Shown here: positions 35,440 through 46,092 of the stretch, in pieces
How the letters are laid out: every line of letters starts with the position of its first letter
Position numbering within the stretch: the first letter of the stretch is position 1
Assembly (NCBI GenBank): GCA_003313425.1
Contig: NHZP01000005.1
Coordinates: 1,860,001 to 1,924,000, forward strand
DNA length: 64,000 bases
Source: Pseudopyrenochaeta lycopersici
Taxonomy: Eukaryota; Ascomycota; Dothideomycetes; Pleosporales; Pseudopyrenochaetaceae
Reading direction: 5' to 3'
Notes under the pieces: generated by a model
Told to the model about the DNA's origin: nothing
The model's input: the letters and a program-made list of their open reading frames with translations, nothing else
Database searches by the model: none
Program-made: the position numbers and the translations under genes

Positions 35440-35754
35440 TTAAATAGCTTCAAAATGTAGAGCTCCCTCATATTGTCCCTTGACTGCAGGGTCGCACATC
35501 TTGTGAACATTAAGGCTAAGCTGAATTAGGCACTCTCTACATTCCGTAGGGGATGAGCGACGATGGCCTAGCGTCGTAAGCTGTACCCCCGAATCCTCTA
35601 ATGCTTTATTGAGATCGCAATGAAGTTTCGGAACTTCTTGCCTTACGTGCTCGAATATAGGACAAGACAAGATTATGTCTGTAGTGCCGTTGGGTGTTAA
35701 TATGTACAATTTTGTTGCAGCAGAGAATTTTCCGATGATTGCAGTAAGCTGCAT
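35440..35754 (-). pseudogene. Fragment of a dynamin-like GTPase (middle domain)
   Basis: The 104-codon frame contains FEHVRQEVPKLHCDLNKALE, LGHRRSSPTECRECLIQLSL and MCDPAVKGQYEGALHF. In fungal dynamin/Mx-like GTPases a stretch such as 'LxxLGxxRSTxxECRxxLxxLS...CKAAVxGxYEG' lies just after the GTPase domain. No GTPase motifs and no C-terminal effector domain are found nearby, so this is a detached fragment. It probably derives from one of the many dynamin-like genes of ascomycetes. Confidence 0.6.
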
Positions 35755-36181
35755 GATTGTATTAATTTAGTAGGCTCCAGTATAACGAACTCAGTAAAGT
35801 AAAATCTCAAACCCTCTCCCAGCTCTATACATCTTTTTTATTTCTGATTCTATCCATATATGCAGAGAGGCCCTTATAGAGGTCGGGTCTAGTATTAGCT
35901 GTATTTGCTAAAACCAAGATGTCGGCATCTCCACCAAAAAGGACATCTTTTGCATCGACAACAGTAGTATGCGATCAAATGCCTCTTTCGTGCGCCGAAT
36001 AACAGCAGAGTAAGATATGCCGAAAAGCACAACTACTATCATACAAGTTTAATATAAAGTACCAAGAGGGATAGCAGCTACGCTACACAGAGCCACTACG
36101 AAGTGGTGCCCTTGGTCATCACTAGAGCTCAAGTGTGCAGCAAGCTAGATTAATAGATTATTGAAGATTCTAAACTGAGGT
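35755..36181. other. Spacer between dynamin fragment and kinase gene
   Basis: On the minus strand a short frame reads DAKDVLFGGDADILVLANTA and RPDLYKGLSAYMDRIRNKK, interrupted by a stop. This may be part of a decayed gene, but I cannot name it. Confidence 0.3.
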
Positions 36182-37569
36182 TTAATTCTCCAGCGGTGCG
36201 AACTGCTGATGTGCCACTTCACTCTCCAATGCCTGAGCCGTTATCCGTCGCCTCGAGTTCGAGGACAACATCCTGCTTAGCACAGGCCACTGATCGGATA
36301 TGTGGTCTACGGTGTCTCGAATTTCCTCAAGCCACTCTCGCATTCTCTGACGCGTCTTCCCATCGACCGGCAACTTGGCGATTAGCCATCCGTTTTGGCT
36401 CGGTAGCGGGATAATTTGAAGCACATAGAGCATGGTGACTCCAAAAGCCCAGATATCGGCCGGAAAACCTCGTTCCTCTTGTGTTAATAGCTCAGGCGCA
36501 ACATAGCGAGGGGTGCCGCCGTAATGTATTCCTGCTTTTGTTGGCCGAGAAAGGCCAAAATCGCAGAGCACAGCTTTGCTTCTGTCGTCGGCAAGGAGAA
36601 TATTCTCTGGTTTGATGTCGAAGTGGACAGTGTTCTTATCCTGGAGATACTTGATGGCTTTGGCAATGTCCGTCCAGATGAGCTGCTGCAGTGGAGTGTC
36701 CAAGGTGCAGTAACTGGTGTCAAGGTCTTTGAACTTGGATAGGTCAGGTCCTACCCAATCGAACACTAGCTGGTGCTTACAGCGTCGAAGGCTACCAGAT
36801 TGGTTACATTCTCGTGCTTGAGATACTTCATGGTTTGTACCTCATTCCTCCATGAGATGGCTGATGAGACAAGGTAACCTTTCGATGGTGATTTCACAGC
36901 AACGAGTCTGCCATTGCGCCGTTCTTTCGTGACTGTGGTTTGGAGATTGGAAAAGACCGGTTCGGGTGGTGGGGTTGGCAATCTGGGTAATGTGATGACG
37001 CGAATGAACCTCTTATTGCATTTAGCTGGAGATTGTGGCTTACCGACATGCTTATCGGGTGCGACCACAAGGTTCGTCGTCTTCGGGTCTGTGAAGGTTG
37101 GTTTTGAAACAAGAGCGTGGTACTGTTCGCAAGACGGAGGCAGTAGAAGACCAAAAGTGTGAATATCGCTCACTTGGATGCCCCAGCTGCGATCAGCTCG
37201 CAGGTGAAAGCTCTTGCCAGGAGCAACAAGGTGGATGTGCTCATCGTCTGCTGACCACACTTTGAAAGTTGAGAAGATGGTTGCATTCAGGAGTTCTGCA
37301 TCGCCAGACCCCGGGTCCAGGTATATGGAGGCATGGAGTGAGTTGATGTACACTGAATCTTCTCTTTCTTCTTCCTGCTGGCTGATTACGTCGGGAGACT
37401 TCAGGATTACGTGGTTCTGAGGAGTGGAGCCCAAAGTAAATCTTTCCGTGCATTTGCACTGGCGAAGATGTAAAGTCAGCCCCGTGTCATCGGCGTTGGT
37501 GGAGTTCTGTTTCTGTTGTCGTGTCGTGAGTTCTGCAGCATTGGACAACGGGTACAGCAGCACTCGCAA
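36182..37569 (-). pseudogene. FHA-like plus protein-kinase gene with frameshift at the kinase hinge
   Basis: Two abutting frames: 36766-37569 (N-terminal) and 36182-36766 (C-terminal). The first holds an FHA-like phosphothreonine-binding region (FTLGSTPQNHVIL, YINSLHASIYLD) and the N-lobe (RLVAVKSPSKG with the VAVK lysine; NEVQTMKYLKHENVTNL). The second holds the C-lobe: DWVGPDLSKF, HFDIKPENILL (catalytic loop, HFD instead of HRD), CDFGLSRP and GTPRYVAPEL. A Ser/Thr kinase is clear. The frames meet near 36766-36780; a +1/-1 change is needed between FDAV and LVFDWV, and no intron of credible length fits. A canonical glycine loop is not seen before VAVK. The true start lies above 37569, with no ATG before an upstream stop at about 37700. 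It is probably inactive, unless the frameshift is an assembly error. Confidence 0.75.
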
Positions 37570-37834
37570 GGGGCCCTCTTCGCAATCGCATGCATATTCT
37601 TTGATGCCGGCTTTTGAAATTTCACTATCGTCGTCGCTTCGACCAGAGTTGCCTGTGGGGTTGCCATGAGCATTGTTGGTGTTGGGGTAGAGAATGCGGG
37701 GTTATAGTGCCGTCCGATTCAGGCTTAGCCTCATTTCCTGCAAAGGCCAGGCCGTTCGAGGACAACCTCCTCTGCTTTCGACGGACGATACCCAGCATCT
37801 GCTTACGACGTGGTACCCAACACCTGCGCTCATC

Positions 37835-38509
37835 ATGGCCACTGCCGCTGCCTCGAAATTACGCCACACTCGCCGCTTGAGTCCAACAGCATCACATTCG
37901 TCCACAGCCTCGTTCGAGTCGAGCACGCAGCCCGCCCAACCAGCCTTTGGAGCACCCGATCACAGGCTCCCACCATCTCTTATTGATAAATGGGACGCCG
38001 AGTACAACCGGCGCGCCATACCTCTCGTTTCCAGGCGCGACCTCGAGGTACTCGTTGCCAGCATTGTCCATGAGCTTGGCTCTTGTTCCAAGGCGAAGGT
38101 TGCCGCTCGACTGCAGGAGCGATTACACCAACGCACTGATGATCTCGAGACCCGACTGGAAGACGCGAAAGAAGTCTTCCTGGATCCAGAGATTGCTCCA
38201 GAAGTCGATGCGCTATTACCCTACGCTCAGCAGACGACCGTTCATAGCCATGCGCAATACCTGATCCGCACGATGTCCCTTCTCCGGCAGCTCTACGCTG
38301 AGCGATCGGAGCCGAACGCACATGTCGCTCGACTAAACCCACTAGCGGGACGCGGCTCGCCCGACTCTCCGCCCTCCACGTCCAGCGAGCGATCCACCAA
38401 AAGCGGTCGACGAGGTGCGCGCTCTGTGAGGAAAAAGAAACAATCGAACACATCAGTGCGGCGAAGCGGTCGAGTGAGTTGCCGAGTAAGCAAGAGCTCT
38501 CAAGAATGA
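37835..38509 (+). CDS. Hypothetical 224-aa protein with basic C-terminus
   Basis: I chose the internal ATG at 37835 (MATAAASKLRHTRRLSPTAS) because the upstream 47 codons look like a leader; the frame is open from 37694. Residues 60-150 are helical and charged (LIDKWDAEYNRRAIPLVSRR, DLEVLVASIVHELGSCSKAK). Residues about 165-224 are rich in Ser, Arg and Lys (KSGRRGARSVRKKKQSN), suggesting a nuclear or nucleic-acid-associated protein. No known domain is recognised. It diverges from the kinase gene on the other strand and the two share a 265-bp intergenic region. Confidence 0.45.
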   Translation: MATAAASKLRHTRRLSPTASHSSTASFESSTQPAQPAFGAPDHRLPPSLIDKWDAEYNRRAIPLVSRRDLEVLVASIVHELGSCSKAKVAARLQERLHQRTDDLETRLEDAKEVFLDPEIAPEVDALLPYAQQTTVHSHAQYLIRTMSLLRQLYAERSEPNAHVARLNPLAGRGSPDSPPSTSSERSTKSGRRGARSVRKKKQSNTSVRRSGRVSCRVSKSSQE

Positions 38510-39026
38510 TCATAGAACGCATCATCTGTATACATACCCTGGTTTCACTTTCAGCATCAGTCTAGCGTCTGGATTTTAGCGATGGCGTTCAAGTTCGGTC
38601 TAGGTGGTCATGTGCATCATGGATAAGCTGCGGCTTCATCACGAAACGAGTCTCGCTGCCATGCAGCTTTCGGGGTTGTAGTAGCTTTTACTCTGGAAAC
38701 ATCGTCCACCTCTCACAAGCGCTCTTGAAGTCATTTTACATACTCTTCTTTGTTTCCTGCCTTTCTTGACACCATCATCATGGTGCTCTCCACTAGATGG
38801 GTTGCCATCTACGCTTTGGTCTATACAACTCAACGCTTGGTACCGAGTGGGACGTGACAAGTACTCTGTTGTCAGACAACTGCTTTATTGCTCTAGCTCT
38901 GCATTAAGTTCGACCATGTCGGGTCCAGATGATTGAAAAACAAGTCTTGTGGCAGAGAGAATAGTACCATGTTCAATTTTGCTACACTGAGCTTCTTGAT
39001 GACCAGTCTATCGCTTGGTCAATCTC
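38510..39026. other. Gene-free spacer
   Basis: Only short frames are present (for example 38639-38860 on the minus strand), without domain features. No repeat was recognised. Confidence 0.3.
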
Positions 39027-39342
39027 GTGACAATCCGTGATCTCTACAAGAACCATGAACTGTGGTCTCGATTGGCTGACCTCTCCATGAGACTGGCTGA
39101 GAGGTCAAGTTCTTGGAATGCATCGTAAGTCGCTTCACCAGCAAGTTCACCGCTGGGCTAACAAGAACGATAGATTTCTCTAGGAGCAAGAGGATGAAGA
39201 ATTGGAACATCAAGCCAAAAGCTACAACGAGCAATTGTACACTGCTGGACGTGCCATGAGCAGTACAAGCCTAATCTTGAAGCAGAGACTTAAGGCAGAG
39301 GTTACAAAAGCTCTGCTCAGGCCGCGGCCCATAGACTTATAG
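39027..39342 (+). pseudogene. Two-exon remnant of an unknown gene
   Basis: Frame at 39027-39124 reads VTIRDLYKNHELWSRLADLS and then MRLAERSSSWNA. A textbook intron, 39125-39173 (GTAAGT donor, GCTAACA branch point, ATAG acceptor), joins it to QEDEELEHQAKSYNEQLYTA and KAEVTKALLRPRPIDL, ending at 39342. A TAG at 39181-39183 breaks the second exon. The quality of the intron and the amphipathic residues suggest a real ancestral gene, but I do not recognise the family and see no start. Confidence 0.35.
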
Positions 39343-40152
39343 AGAATCGACAAACTTTAACGGATACACCCCTTTCTACAGCGTTTGAATACCGTGGACG
39401 ATGGGATCTACGTGAGGGAACTGAGTGCCAATTATTTTATGATTGGAGAGGATGTTTGGATCTATGGTTTGAGTGAGCAAGATGGTCTCAGCATTATATA
39501 CATGGCGTGTGGGGCTCTGCGAAGGTGTGGACAGCATCTCGAAGAAACAAACGTAAGCATAAGCATAAGCAACAGTGCTGTGCAACAAGTGGCGAGCGTC
39601 GCTAATTCGCAATGTGGTAAAGTGGTTCCCGTGTGAGTATGAGGACAGTAACTAAACATCGTACCTATATTGTGTCGTGCTCGCGCTACCTTAAGCGTGT
39701 TGAGAGTTTTACTTTCAAACATAATACGCAGTGGCACGTAGATTTTACGCCGCCAGCACAACCAGGTACAAACAAAGGATTTCATGCGGCTATGTCGAAC
39801 ATTCACAACATTCACTGGAACCTTGGAATGACTCTTTCCAGTTTCGCGTTACTGCGCATGATAAGGTGAGTTTTTTCTCTTGTGAGCTGTATGTAAAGGA
39901 AGTGATAGCACCTGGCGCGCTCGTTTCTGTAACATGTATCACCAAAAAAGTGGAACCGCATGATCGTGTTTTATACACAAAGTTAATGATGAATGTATTG
40001 CATTCGGCCACGATGCTGCTGCAAACGGTAATCTACCATTATCCACGACAACCTGGCCAAGGCTGAACTCGATCCCTCGATGTAACGGTGGTCGAAAGCG
40101 ATGGGAGGTAGCGGTGCTAAATCATACCGGCGCTAGCTTCCAATCTCCGATA
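39343..40152. other. Gene-free spacer
   Basis: Several frames of 70-117 codons overlap on both strands between 39385 and 40066. None shows a domain, and they overlap each other, so I treat them as chance. The region ends at the TA flanking the second Fot/pogo element. Confidence 0.3.
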
Positions 40153-41981
40153 ACGTGTTCCACCACTCAGTGGGCAACACCAGTCAGTGGGCCACCTCAT
40201 CAACACCAACGCGCTTGCCTACACAACAACTCAAATGGCCACGCAACGACAGCCTCTAGTAGCTCAAAAGGAGGGCCGAGTCCTTCTTGCGTCTCAGGCA
40301 ATTAATTTGCAACAAATTAAAAGTGTGCGCAGGGCTGCGCACCTGTTTAGTGTCCCTGCAACGGCGCCTCAAAGGCTATCAGCCTCAACCTACCACTAAC
40401 GCACGGAAACGTAAGCTAACGCCTACTGAGGAACAGAGCCTTGTTCAATGGATACTAGAGCTTGATCGACGAGGCTTTCCGCCTCATATTATTGACGTAC
40501 GTCAGATGGGAGACGCTCTTCTCGCTGCACGAGGCCAGCAGCCTCGTCCACCTCCTCTTGGCAAAAACTGGGTCTCTCGTTTTGTTAGGGCTCAGTCAGA
40601 GCTTCAAACAAAGTGGAACCGTAAATTCCACTCACAGCGCGCAAAATGTGAGGATCCTATAAAGATAAACAGCTGGTATAGCCTTGTGAGGGACACGATT
40701 CAGACGTATGGGGTATTAGACGAGGACACGTATAACTTTGATGAGACTGGGTTTATGATGGGTATCGCCTCAACGTCAAAGGTTGTTACTAGCTCTGATA
40801 CTATCGGACGAGCAACTGTTGTACAGCCTGGCAACCGTGACTGGACGACGACAATCGAGTGTGTGAGCGCTGTAGGCTTTGTACTGCCTCCCTTTATTAT
40901 CCTTAAGGGCAAGGTCCACCAGGCGTCGTGGTATAGTCCTGAGCTTGAGCTGCCTAGCGACTGGAGTATTAGTGTGAGCGACAACGTATGGACAACTGAC
41001 GACCTTGGCCTTGCCTGGTTGACGCATTTCGACGTCCTTACCGCCTCACGCACAATTGGAAGCTATCGCCTTCTTATACTAGATGGCCACAGCAGCCACG
41101 CAACGCCTGCGTTCGATACTTACTGCGCAGAGAGGAATATTATTACCCTCTGCATGCCTCCTCATACGTCTCACAAGCTACAGCCTCTTGATGTTGGTTG
41201 CTTCTCGCCTCTCAAGACAGCGTACGGACAAGCGATAGACAGGCTTGCGCGCCAACGGGTGCAGTTTATTGATAAGGACGAATTTCTCTATATATATCCA
41301 CGTATACGTACAACTGTTTTCTCAGCCTCAAACATCCTTGGAGGCTTTCGGGCGACAGGCTTGGTCCCGTTTTGTCCTGAACGTGTCCTATCAACATTGA
41401 CAGTTGTCTGTACACCGTCTCCTCCACAGACAGCAGTCACGGCTGAGGCTGTTTGGACAACAGAAACGCCTCACACTACTGATCAACTTGATCAACAGGC
41501 CCGCGTCATACGTGAGCTCCTTCAACGTCAATCACAGAGCCCCTCAAGCCGGGCCCTCGCTCAGCTCGTCAAAGGCTGTCAGCTAGCTATGAACTCAGCT
41601 ACAATCTTAACAGAGGAAAACAGCAAACTTCGTGCCTTAAACACGCGTTTACGACGTAGGAAGGACAAACAGCAACAATATATTGCAGCTGGAGGTGCCT
41701 TACGGGTTGAGGCAGGTCGCGCGTTGGCTGTAGCTACTGAAATAGCGTCAAACTTGAGGGTGGAGGAGGCTTCTCGGCCTCGGCAACGAGCACCACCAAC
41801 CTGCACTAAATGCGGAACTCAAGGTCACAATCGGACTTCGTGTAAACAAAGATAGAGAGCAATACTACTATATTTACTAGTAAACTTACCGCGTGGTTGT
41901 CGCATTATCGTGCGTTGAGATCCGCCTGTTTTGATGAGGTGGCCCACTGACTGGTGTTGCCCACTGAGTGGTGGAACACGT
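40153..41981 (+). mobile_element. Second Fot/pogo element, 1,829 bp
   Basis: The element is flanked by TA (40151-40152 and 41982-41983). Its inverted repeats are perfect for 51 bp; the outermost 20 bases are ACGTGTTCCACCACTCAGTG. Within each repeat the motif CAGTGGGCAACACCAGTCAG contains the near-duplicate CAGTGGG...CAGTGGG. Outer ACGTG is shared with the element at 32.0 kb, suggesting related families. Perfect ends suggest recent transposition. Confidence 0.95.
40235..41855 (+). pseudogene. Fot/pogo transposase with C-terminal CCHC zinc knuckle, frameshifted near N-terminus
   Basis: An N-terminal frame from ATG 40235 (MATQRQPLVAQKEGRVLLAS) leaves frame at about 40360-40375, where the main frame (40287-41855) takes over with RRLKGYQPQPTTNARKRKLT; a single missing base would explain this. 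The catalytic core is intact: NFDETGF, LILDGHSSH and LQPLDVGCF with 35 residues between the last two Asp (DD35D). HTH-Tc5 residues (LGKNWVSRFVRAQ) precede it. At the C-terminus, CTKCGTQGHNRTSC is a perfect CX2CX4HX4C knuckle, like those of retroviral nucleocapsids and nucleic-acid-binding proteins. If the frameshift is genuine, the element needs help from another copy. Confidence 0.85.
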
Positions 41982-42629
41982 TAGTTATCAAGATTGGGTC
42001 AGCGCAAGGAATCGAGAAATAGCCAATCAGTGCTCGAGAACTAGCGCAGGCTGCAACTATTGCCACAGTGCTTGGTGTTGCTGTGCAGAAGCTATCTGCG
42101 GTACTGGCTTTTTTATCAATGCGGCCGCAACGCTTACGGAACCCGGGTACGTTGCCACTGTGGGGCGTTGGCAAATGTCTGCTCCTCGAGCTCGATCATC
42201 TCCACGTGCCGATAACCCCCTCGACGGCAAAGAAGCGAATCAAGCGCCCTATAGCTGTGCTAACAATGCATTCCATTAACACTATTAATGGGCCAATAAG
42301 CAATGATGTGAAGGGAGAATTAGCATGGGAACCCACAAGTATGAAAAAAGGGTAGTATTGGAGGTGTTCACTATGTACATGTCCATGAAGCAGCTCGTCC
42401 GTCTTTCCCCTCTTCTCGGTAAGGATTCATCCTCTCATTTCGAGCAATCGCGGGCCCACCACTACTGTATGGGAACTAAAACCAAACCCATGGCTAGCCA
42501 GGCACAACCTATGATTAACGTCTCGTCTACTAATGCCAGGAAATGAACGTAACTTCATAAAGAGTAATGCGAAGCAAGCCATATTCACATGCTCCATCGT
42601 TAATAGAACCCATTAAAGGTGGGATGGTA
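41982..42629. other. Gene-free spacer
   Basis: Short frames on both strands (for example 41968-42279 and 42068-42355) have no recognised domain. The spacer ends at the stop codon of the PD-(D/E)XK gene. Confidence 0.3.
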
Positions 42630-44356
42630 TCAAGCCGATCCATCCTCACACTCCGCCTCGTCAACCCCTAAAATCTTATCCCACCACTTCCGGAAAGCTC
42701 CATCGATCCACGCACTTAGCACCTTTAAGCTCTTTACCAACCGATATGTCTGCACCGTATTCGCCGTGTTGCCCAGGGCAATGGAATGGAAGATCTGGCT
42801 GTGCGAGGCAGGTTTTCGGATGTCCGAACTCAACGTGTCGGGAGAGATAGAGACGCGCCCGAAGAAGAGCGACCACGATTCGGACTGGACATCGAGGAGG
42901 GGAAACACAATTTGTGAAAGAAGGTCTGTGGGATCTGGGTTGGCAGCATCGATGGTGGGAGTCGGGGTTGGTTGCTGCGTCTGCGACTGCGAAATTTTGC
43001 CGCCCTTTCTTCGGCTTTTCCGTCGTCCCCTTCCGCTACTTTCTGATCTGGCTTCCCTCTTTACTCCATGTTCGTTCTCCTTCAGTACAGCGACCTGCTG
43101 GATCAGCGCCTCAATCCGGGCTACCTGTGCTGCAACCCACACGCCCAGCTGCACCTTCGCTTCCTCCACAGTCCGACTCTCGGTTTTGGTCTCGATTGAT
43201 ACGGCTATAGGTCGGGTCCGTAGACCCTCATAGCTAACGTGGTTGATGGACTTGGACGACAAACCAATGAGAGATGAGGTGGCATCGCGAGCAGGGCCCG
43301 ACAGCTCAAGGAACATGGCGTAGTCGACATCTTGCCAGCGGTGAGACCGGGGGATGCGTGGGCCGGAATTTAGACGTGATTCTTGCAGCAGTTCTACATA
43401 GTGGTGACTTAGTTAGCAAAGCTCGAGTCGAGGCAGCAGATTAGAACTTACACATTCCGAAATCCAACATTGACCTCATCATTCCCCAGCGCCAGCTCTA
43501 GGGCCTTAGTGTGAACACGATTGTTCCACTCGCTCTCGTGGTCCCGATTCTCCGCACAGCGATGCGACAGCGCATTGATAGTCTGCACGGTGTGTAGCTC
43601 GCACAGCAGCTCCTCCATTGGTCGGTCATCTAAGTGGTCTAATAAGTGGGGCTTGATCCTCTCAATGCCCGCCTCCGCTAGCCGTGCTTTCAACCTCGCA
43701 GCGAACACAGGGCCGTCGGACACGTCTTCCAGCGCCTCTAAGAGCGTAAGCCCCACAGTTCCGAGTTGCACACGCCGGGAAGCCGCCGTATTCGCCAGGT
43801 TTGTGTATATGACACCGTTTCCAACGTCCCACAATGAAGTGACCTTCTTGGGACTTACTGAGCGGGCGGAGGATGCCGACTGCGATTGCGACTGCGATCG
43901 CAAAGGCGACCGGGCTCGGAGCGCGTCGTCGTTCCCATCGAGTCCATCTGTGATGATGGCAAGACTCTCTCTATATGAGAGCTTGGGGATAGGATGTATG
44001 TAGTGGTTACGTAGCCGGGGTGTGGGCTCATCGAGCTCGTCGAAGGAGTCTGCGTCCGGCGAGTACGCGTCGACGGGAAATTGGCGCTTTGGGGGCGAGG
44101 GTGTGCGTATGCGCTTCTTCTCCATGGTCTTGAGCATGGCTGGATACTGGTTTTTGTGTGATGACGATATGGGTTCGTTACAGTCGTTGGCGGCCATCTT
44201 GGCCGGCACGAAACGGCGTGTCTTGCGCGGATGCGGGCTCTCGCAATGGTTAGGTCGCGCACGCTTGCGGGTGGGCGGAAGAGGAGGAGGAAACAGATGA
44301 TAGCGCGCAGGAGATTCGAGATCGTGAATCCACGCAGCAACAGTGACAGCATGCAT
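42630..44356 (-). CDS. Fungal PD-(D/E)XK nuclease-like protein, two exons
   Basis: Exon 1 is about 44356-43450 (starting MHAVTVAAWIHDLES) and exon 2 about 43415-42630. The intron has a GTAAGT donor and a GCTAAC branch point (43420-43450), but the exact joining phase does not resolve cleanly, so a small sequence change at the junction is possible. Exon 2 carries GPRIPRSHRWQDVDYAMFLE and RPIAVSIETKTES, whose E-x-K lies on a beta strand, then VEEAKVQLGVWVAAQVARIE: the core of the fungal PD-(D/E)XK nuclease-like family (PF20516 type). Exon 1 has a Ser/Pro-rich disordered region with a basic patch, then helices. Such genes are abundant near repeats in Pleosporales; nuclease activity is inferred from fold only. 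The biological role is unknown. Confidence 0.7.
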
Positions 44357-45150
44357 TGAGGGCGCATGTGTGGAGAAGGAGATGTCGAATCAATGTTGTA
44401 GCTTTCAAGGGTTCGATTGGCCCAGCAACGTTGGATTAGTGACTTGGCCTCTACTAGTCTGTTGCCTCACAACCACAACCTCTACTCATAATCATGGCCG
44501 TTCTGTACTGACTGCGGAGCCAAACCCCCTATTTCCATATTAGACGCCGAAGAACTGGAGCTGATGTCATACTTGGGACAGATACAGATCTTTAGCTTCC
44601 AACAAATTCTGTCTGGCGTGAACGTTGGGGCCAGAACATGAAAGACTTTGAGCCCGGTGATTAGTTTGCACTCGGGCCAACGAGCACGTAGGCTACAGAA
44701 TTATTGAGCTTGCCCCTTTTGCAAGAATAGCGGTACTAAAATTTTACCAATCCCCAGCTCCACCAACAACCGCTCGATTTCGGTCAATTCCGCTTCATTC
44801 CACCCGTCTCCATAGTCTCCCTTGCCGCTGCTTGAGCGCACCACAAGCTGCCCATCGCACGCCTGGGCAAACCTGATAACACCATTAATACTTTGCCCCT
44901 CACCGCAACAGTCAGGTTGGCGTACTCGCACTACAACCCTCAGACAATTCACGCGCATCAACTAAGCGACATACAGTCAACTTCCCAGACCTCTTCCCAA
45001 CTGCCCACCCGACTACCACTGTCCCCACGCTCTCATTCACCGACAAGCCCACGACCCTAGCTCTGCGCAGCCTTTAGAGGTCTGATATCTTCGCTCAGCT
45101 CCAGGACAACGATCATCAGTCAAGATCCACGGAAAGCAGCAGAGGAGAAC
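44357..45150. other. Intergenic region, possible small ORF on minus strand
   Basis: The stretch lies upstream of both neighbouring genes, which diverge. An 86-codon minus-strand frame (44701-44961) includes GVIRFAQACDGQLVVRSSSG and AELTEIERLLVELGIGKILV, which looks somewhat protein-like, but I know no family. Confidence 0.3.
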
Positions 45151-46092
45151 ATGGTTGCCGTGCGCAAATGGGGTGAGGACCATATCAGCAGGTCCCTGAA
45201 ACAAATTGACTCGGGTACTTGGCTTATTGGCAGCTTCCTGTTGCATAGATCGTCGCGTCCGTCAGATACGGCTAGTTGGAATGACGAAAGCGACAATTCA
45301 AGCTACACGTTGACGGAAGCACCTACCTCGCATCATCTTACGACATCACCGCCAAACAGCCCTTATATCAGCCTAGTCCATGAAGCCGGTGATGCGTCTA
45401 TTGTGTGGGCTATAGGAAATCATGCTTTATGCAAAATCAGGTATATTGAAGAGGATGTCACGCCTGAATCGGTCACTTTGAATTTTGTTCAAGGCCAGCA
45501 ACCCAGCTTTGATACGCCCAGGGTACTACGTCACGTCTTTGACAAGGACCGGTCCTATCTTTTTCTCCAGAGACTACCAGGTCGAACACTTGACAAGGCT
45601 TGGCCAAGCCTGAGTGACCGATGGCGAATGCATTATGTGAATAAAGTAGTAAATATTTGCAAGGAAATGGCACAGTGGGAAGGGCATTGGTTTGGTGGCG
45701 TGGACAATCAAAACATACCGGAATATTACCTCCAACCCCCCGGGACCGACAATTTCAACTCACTCAAATCTACGTGTGAGGCGATAGGTATGGATTGTTC
45801 AAGCTTCGTCTTCTACCATGCTGACCTGGGACCCACCAATCTCATCATAGAGGATGAACCAAAATCAGGGAGAGTTGGGGTTATAGACTTCGAAATATCC
45901 GGTTTCTTTCCTCGGGGTTGGATAAGGACCAAGTTTCGACTCTCCTCCGGGATGGATCTGTCCGCTTCAGCTGCATGTAATCCGACGTGGTGGAGGTCAG
46001 AGGTTCAAAAGGCACTTGGAGCGGACGGCTTTGAAGATTATTCAAAAGCTTATATGGGGTGGTTGGAACGCAAAGTATCCCATTTTGATTAG
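45151..46092 (+). CDS. Aminoglycoside-phosphotransferase-like (APH) kinase-fold protein
   Basis: 313 residues, one exon. FVFYHADLGPTNLII (about residue 230) is the catalytic loop of APH/choline-kinase-fold enzymes (H-x-D-x5-N), and GVIDFEISGFFPRGWIRTKF provides the metal-binding Asp followed by the conserved W-containing turn. HALCKIRY may supply the ATP-binding lysine, and LFLQRLPGRTLDKAWPSLS the hinge. Fungal genomes hold many such proteins; substrates are mostly unknown and antibiotic resistance should not be assumed. Length is slightly short but complete. The start at 45151 is the first ATG; no upstream exon is required. Confidence 0.8.
   Translation: MVAVRKWGEDHISRSLKQIDSGTWLIGSFLLHRSSRPSDTASWNDESDNSSYTLTEAPTSHHLTTSPPNSPYISLVHEAGDASIVWAIGNHALCKIRYIEEDVTPESVTLNFVQGQQPSFDTPRVLRHVFDKDRSYLFLQRLPGRTLDKAWPSLSDRWRMHYVNKVVNICKEMAQWEGHWFGGVDNQNIPEYYLQPPGTDNFNSLKSTCEAIGMDCSSFVFYHADLGPTNLIIEDEPKSGRVGVIDFEISGFFPRGWIRTKFRLSSGMDLSASAACNPTWWRSEVQKALGADGFEDYSKAYMGWLERKVSHFD

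Noticed and set aside
36766..36800. Intron at the kinase frame change (GTAAGC...GGGTAG)
   Set aside because: It would be only 30 nt and would delete the conserved hinge residues VFDWV, so a frameshift is the better reading.
39385..40066. Several overlapping ORFs of 70-117 codons
   Set aside because: They overlap on both strands, lack domains, and no introns or start contexts support one over the others.
45151..46092. Antibiotic-resistance gene
   Set aside because: APH-like kinase folds are large, diverse families in fungi; nothing points to an aminoglycoside substrate.
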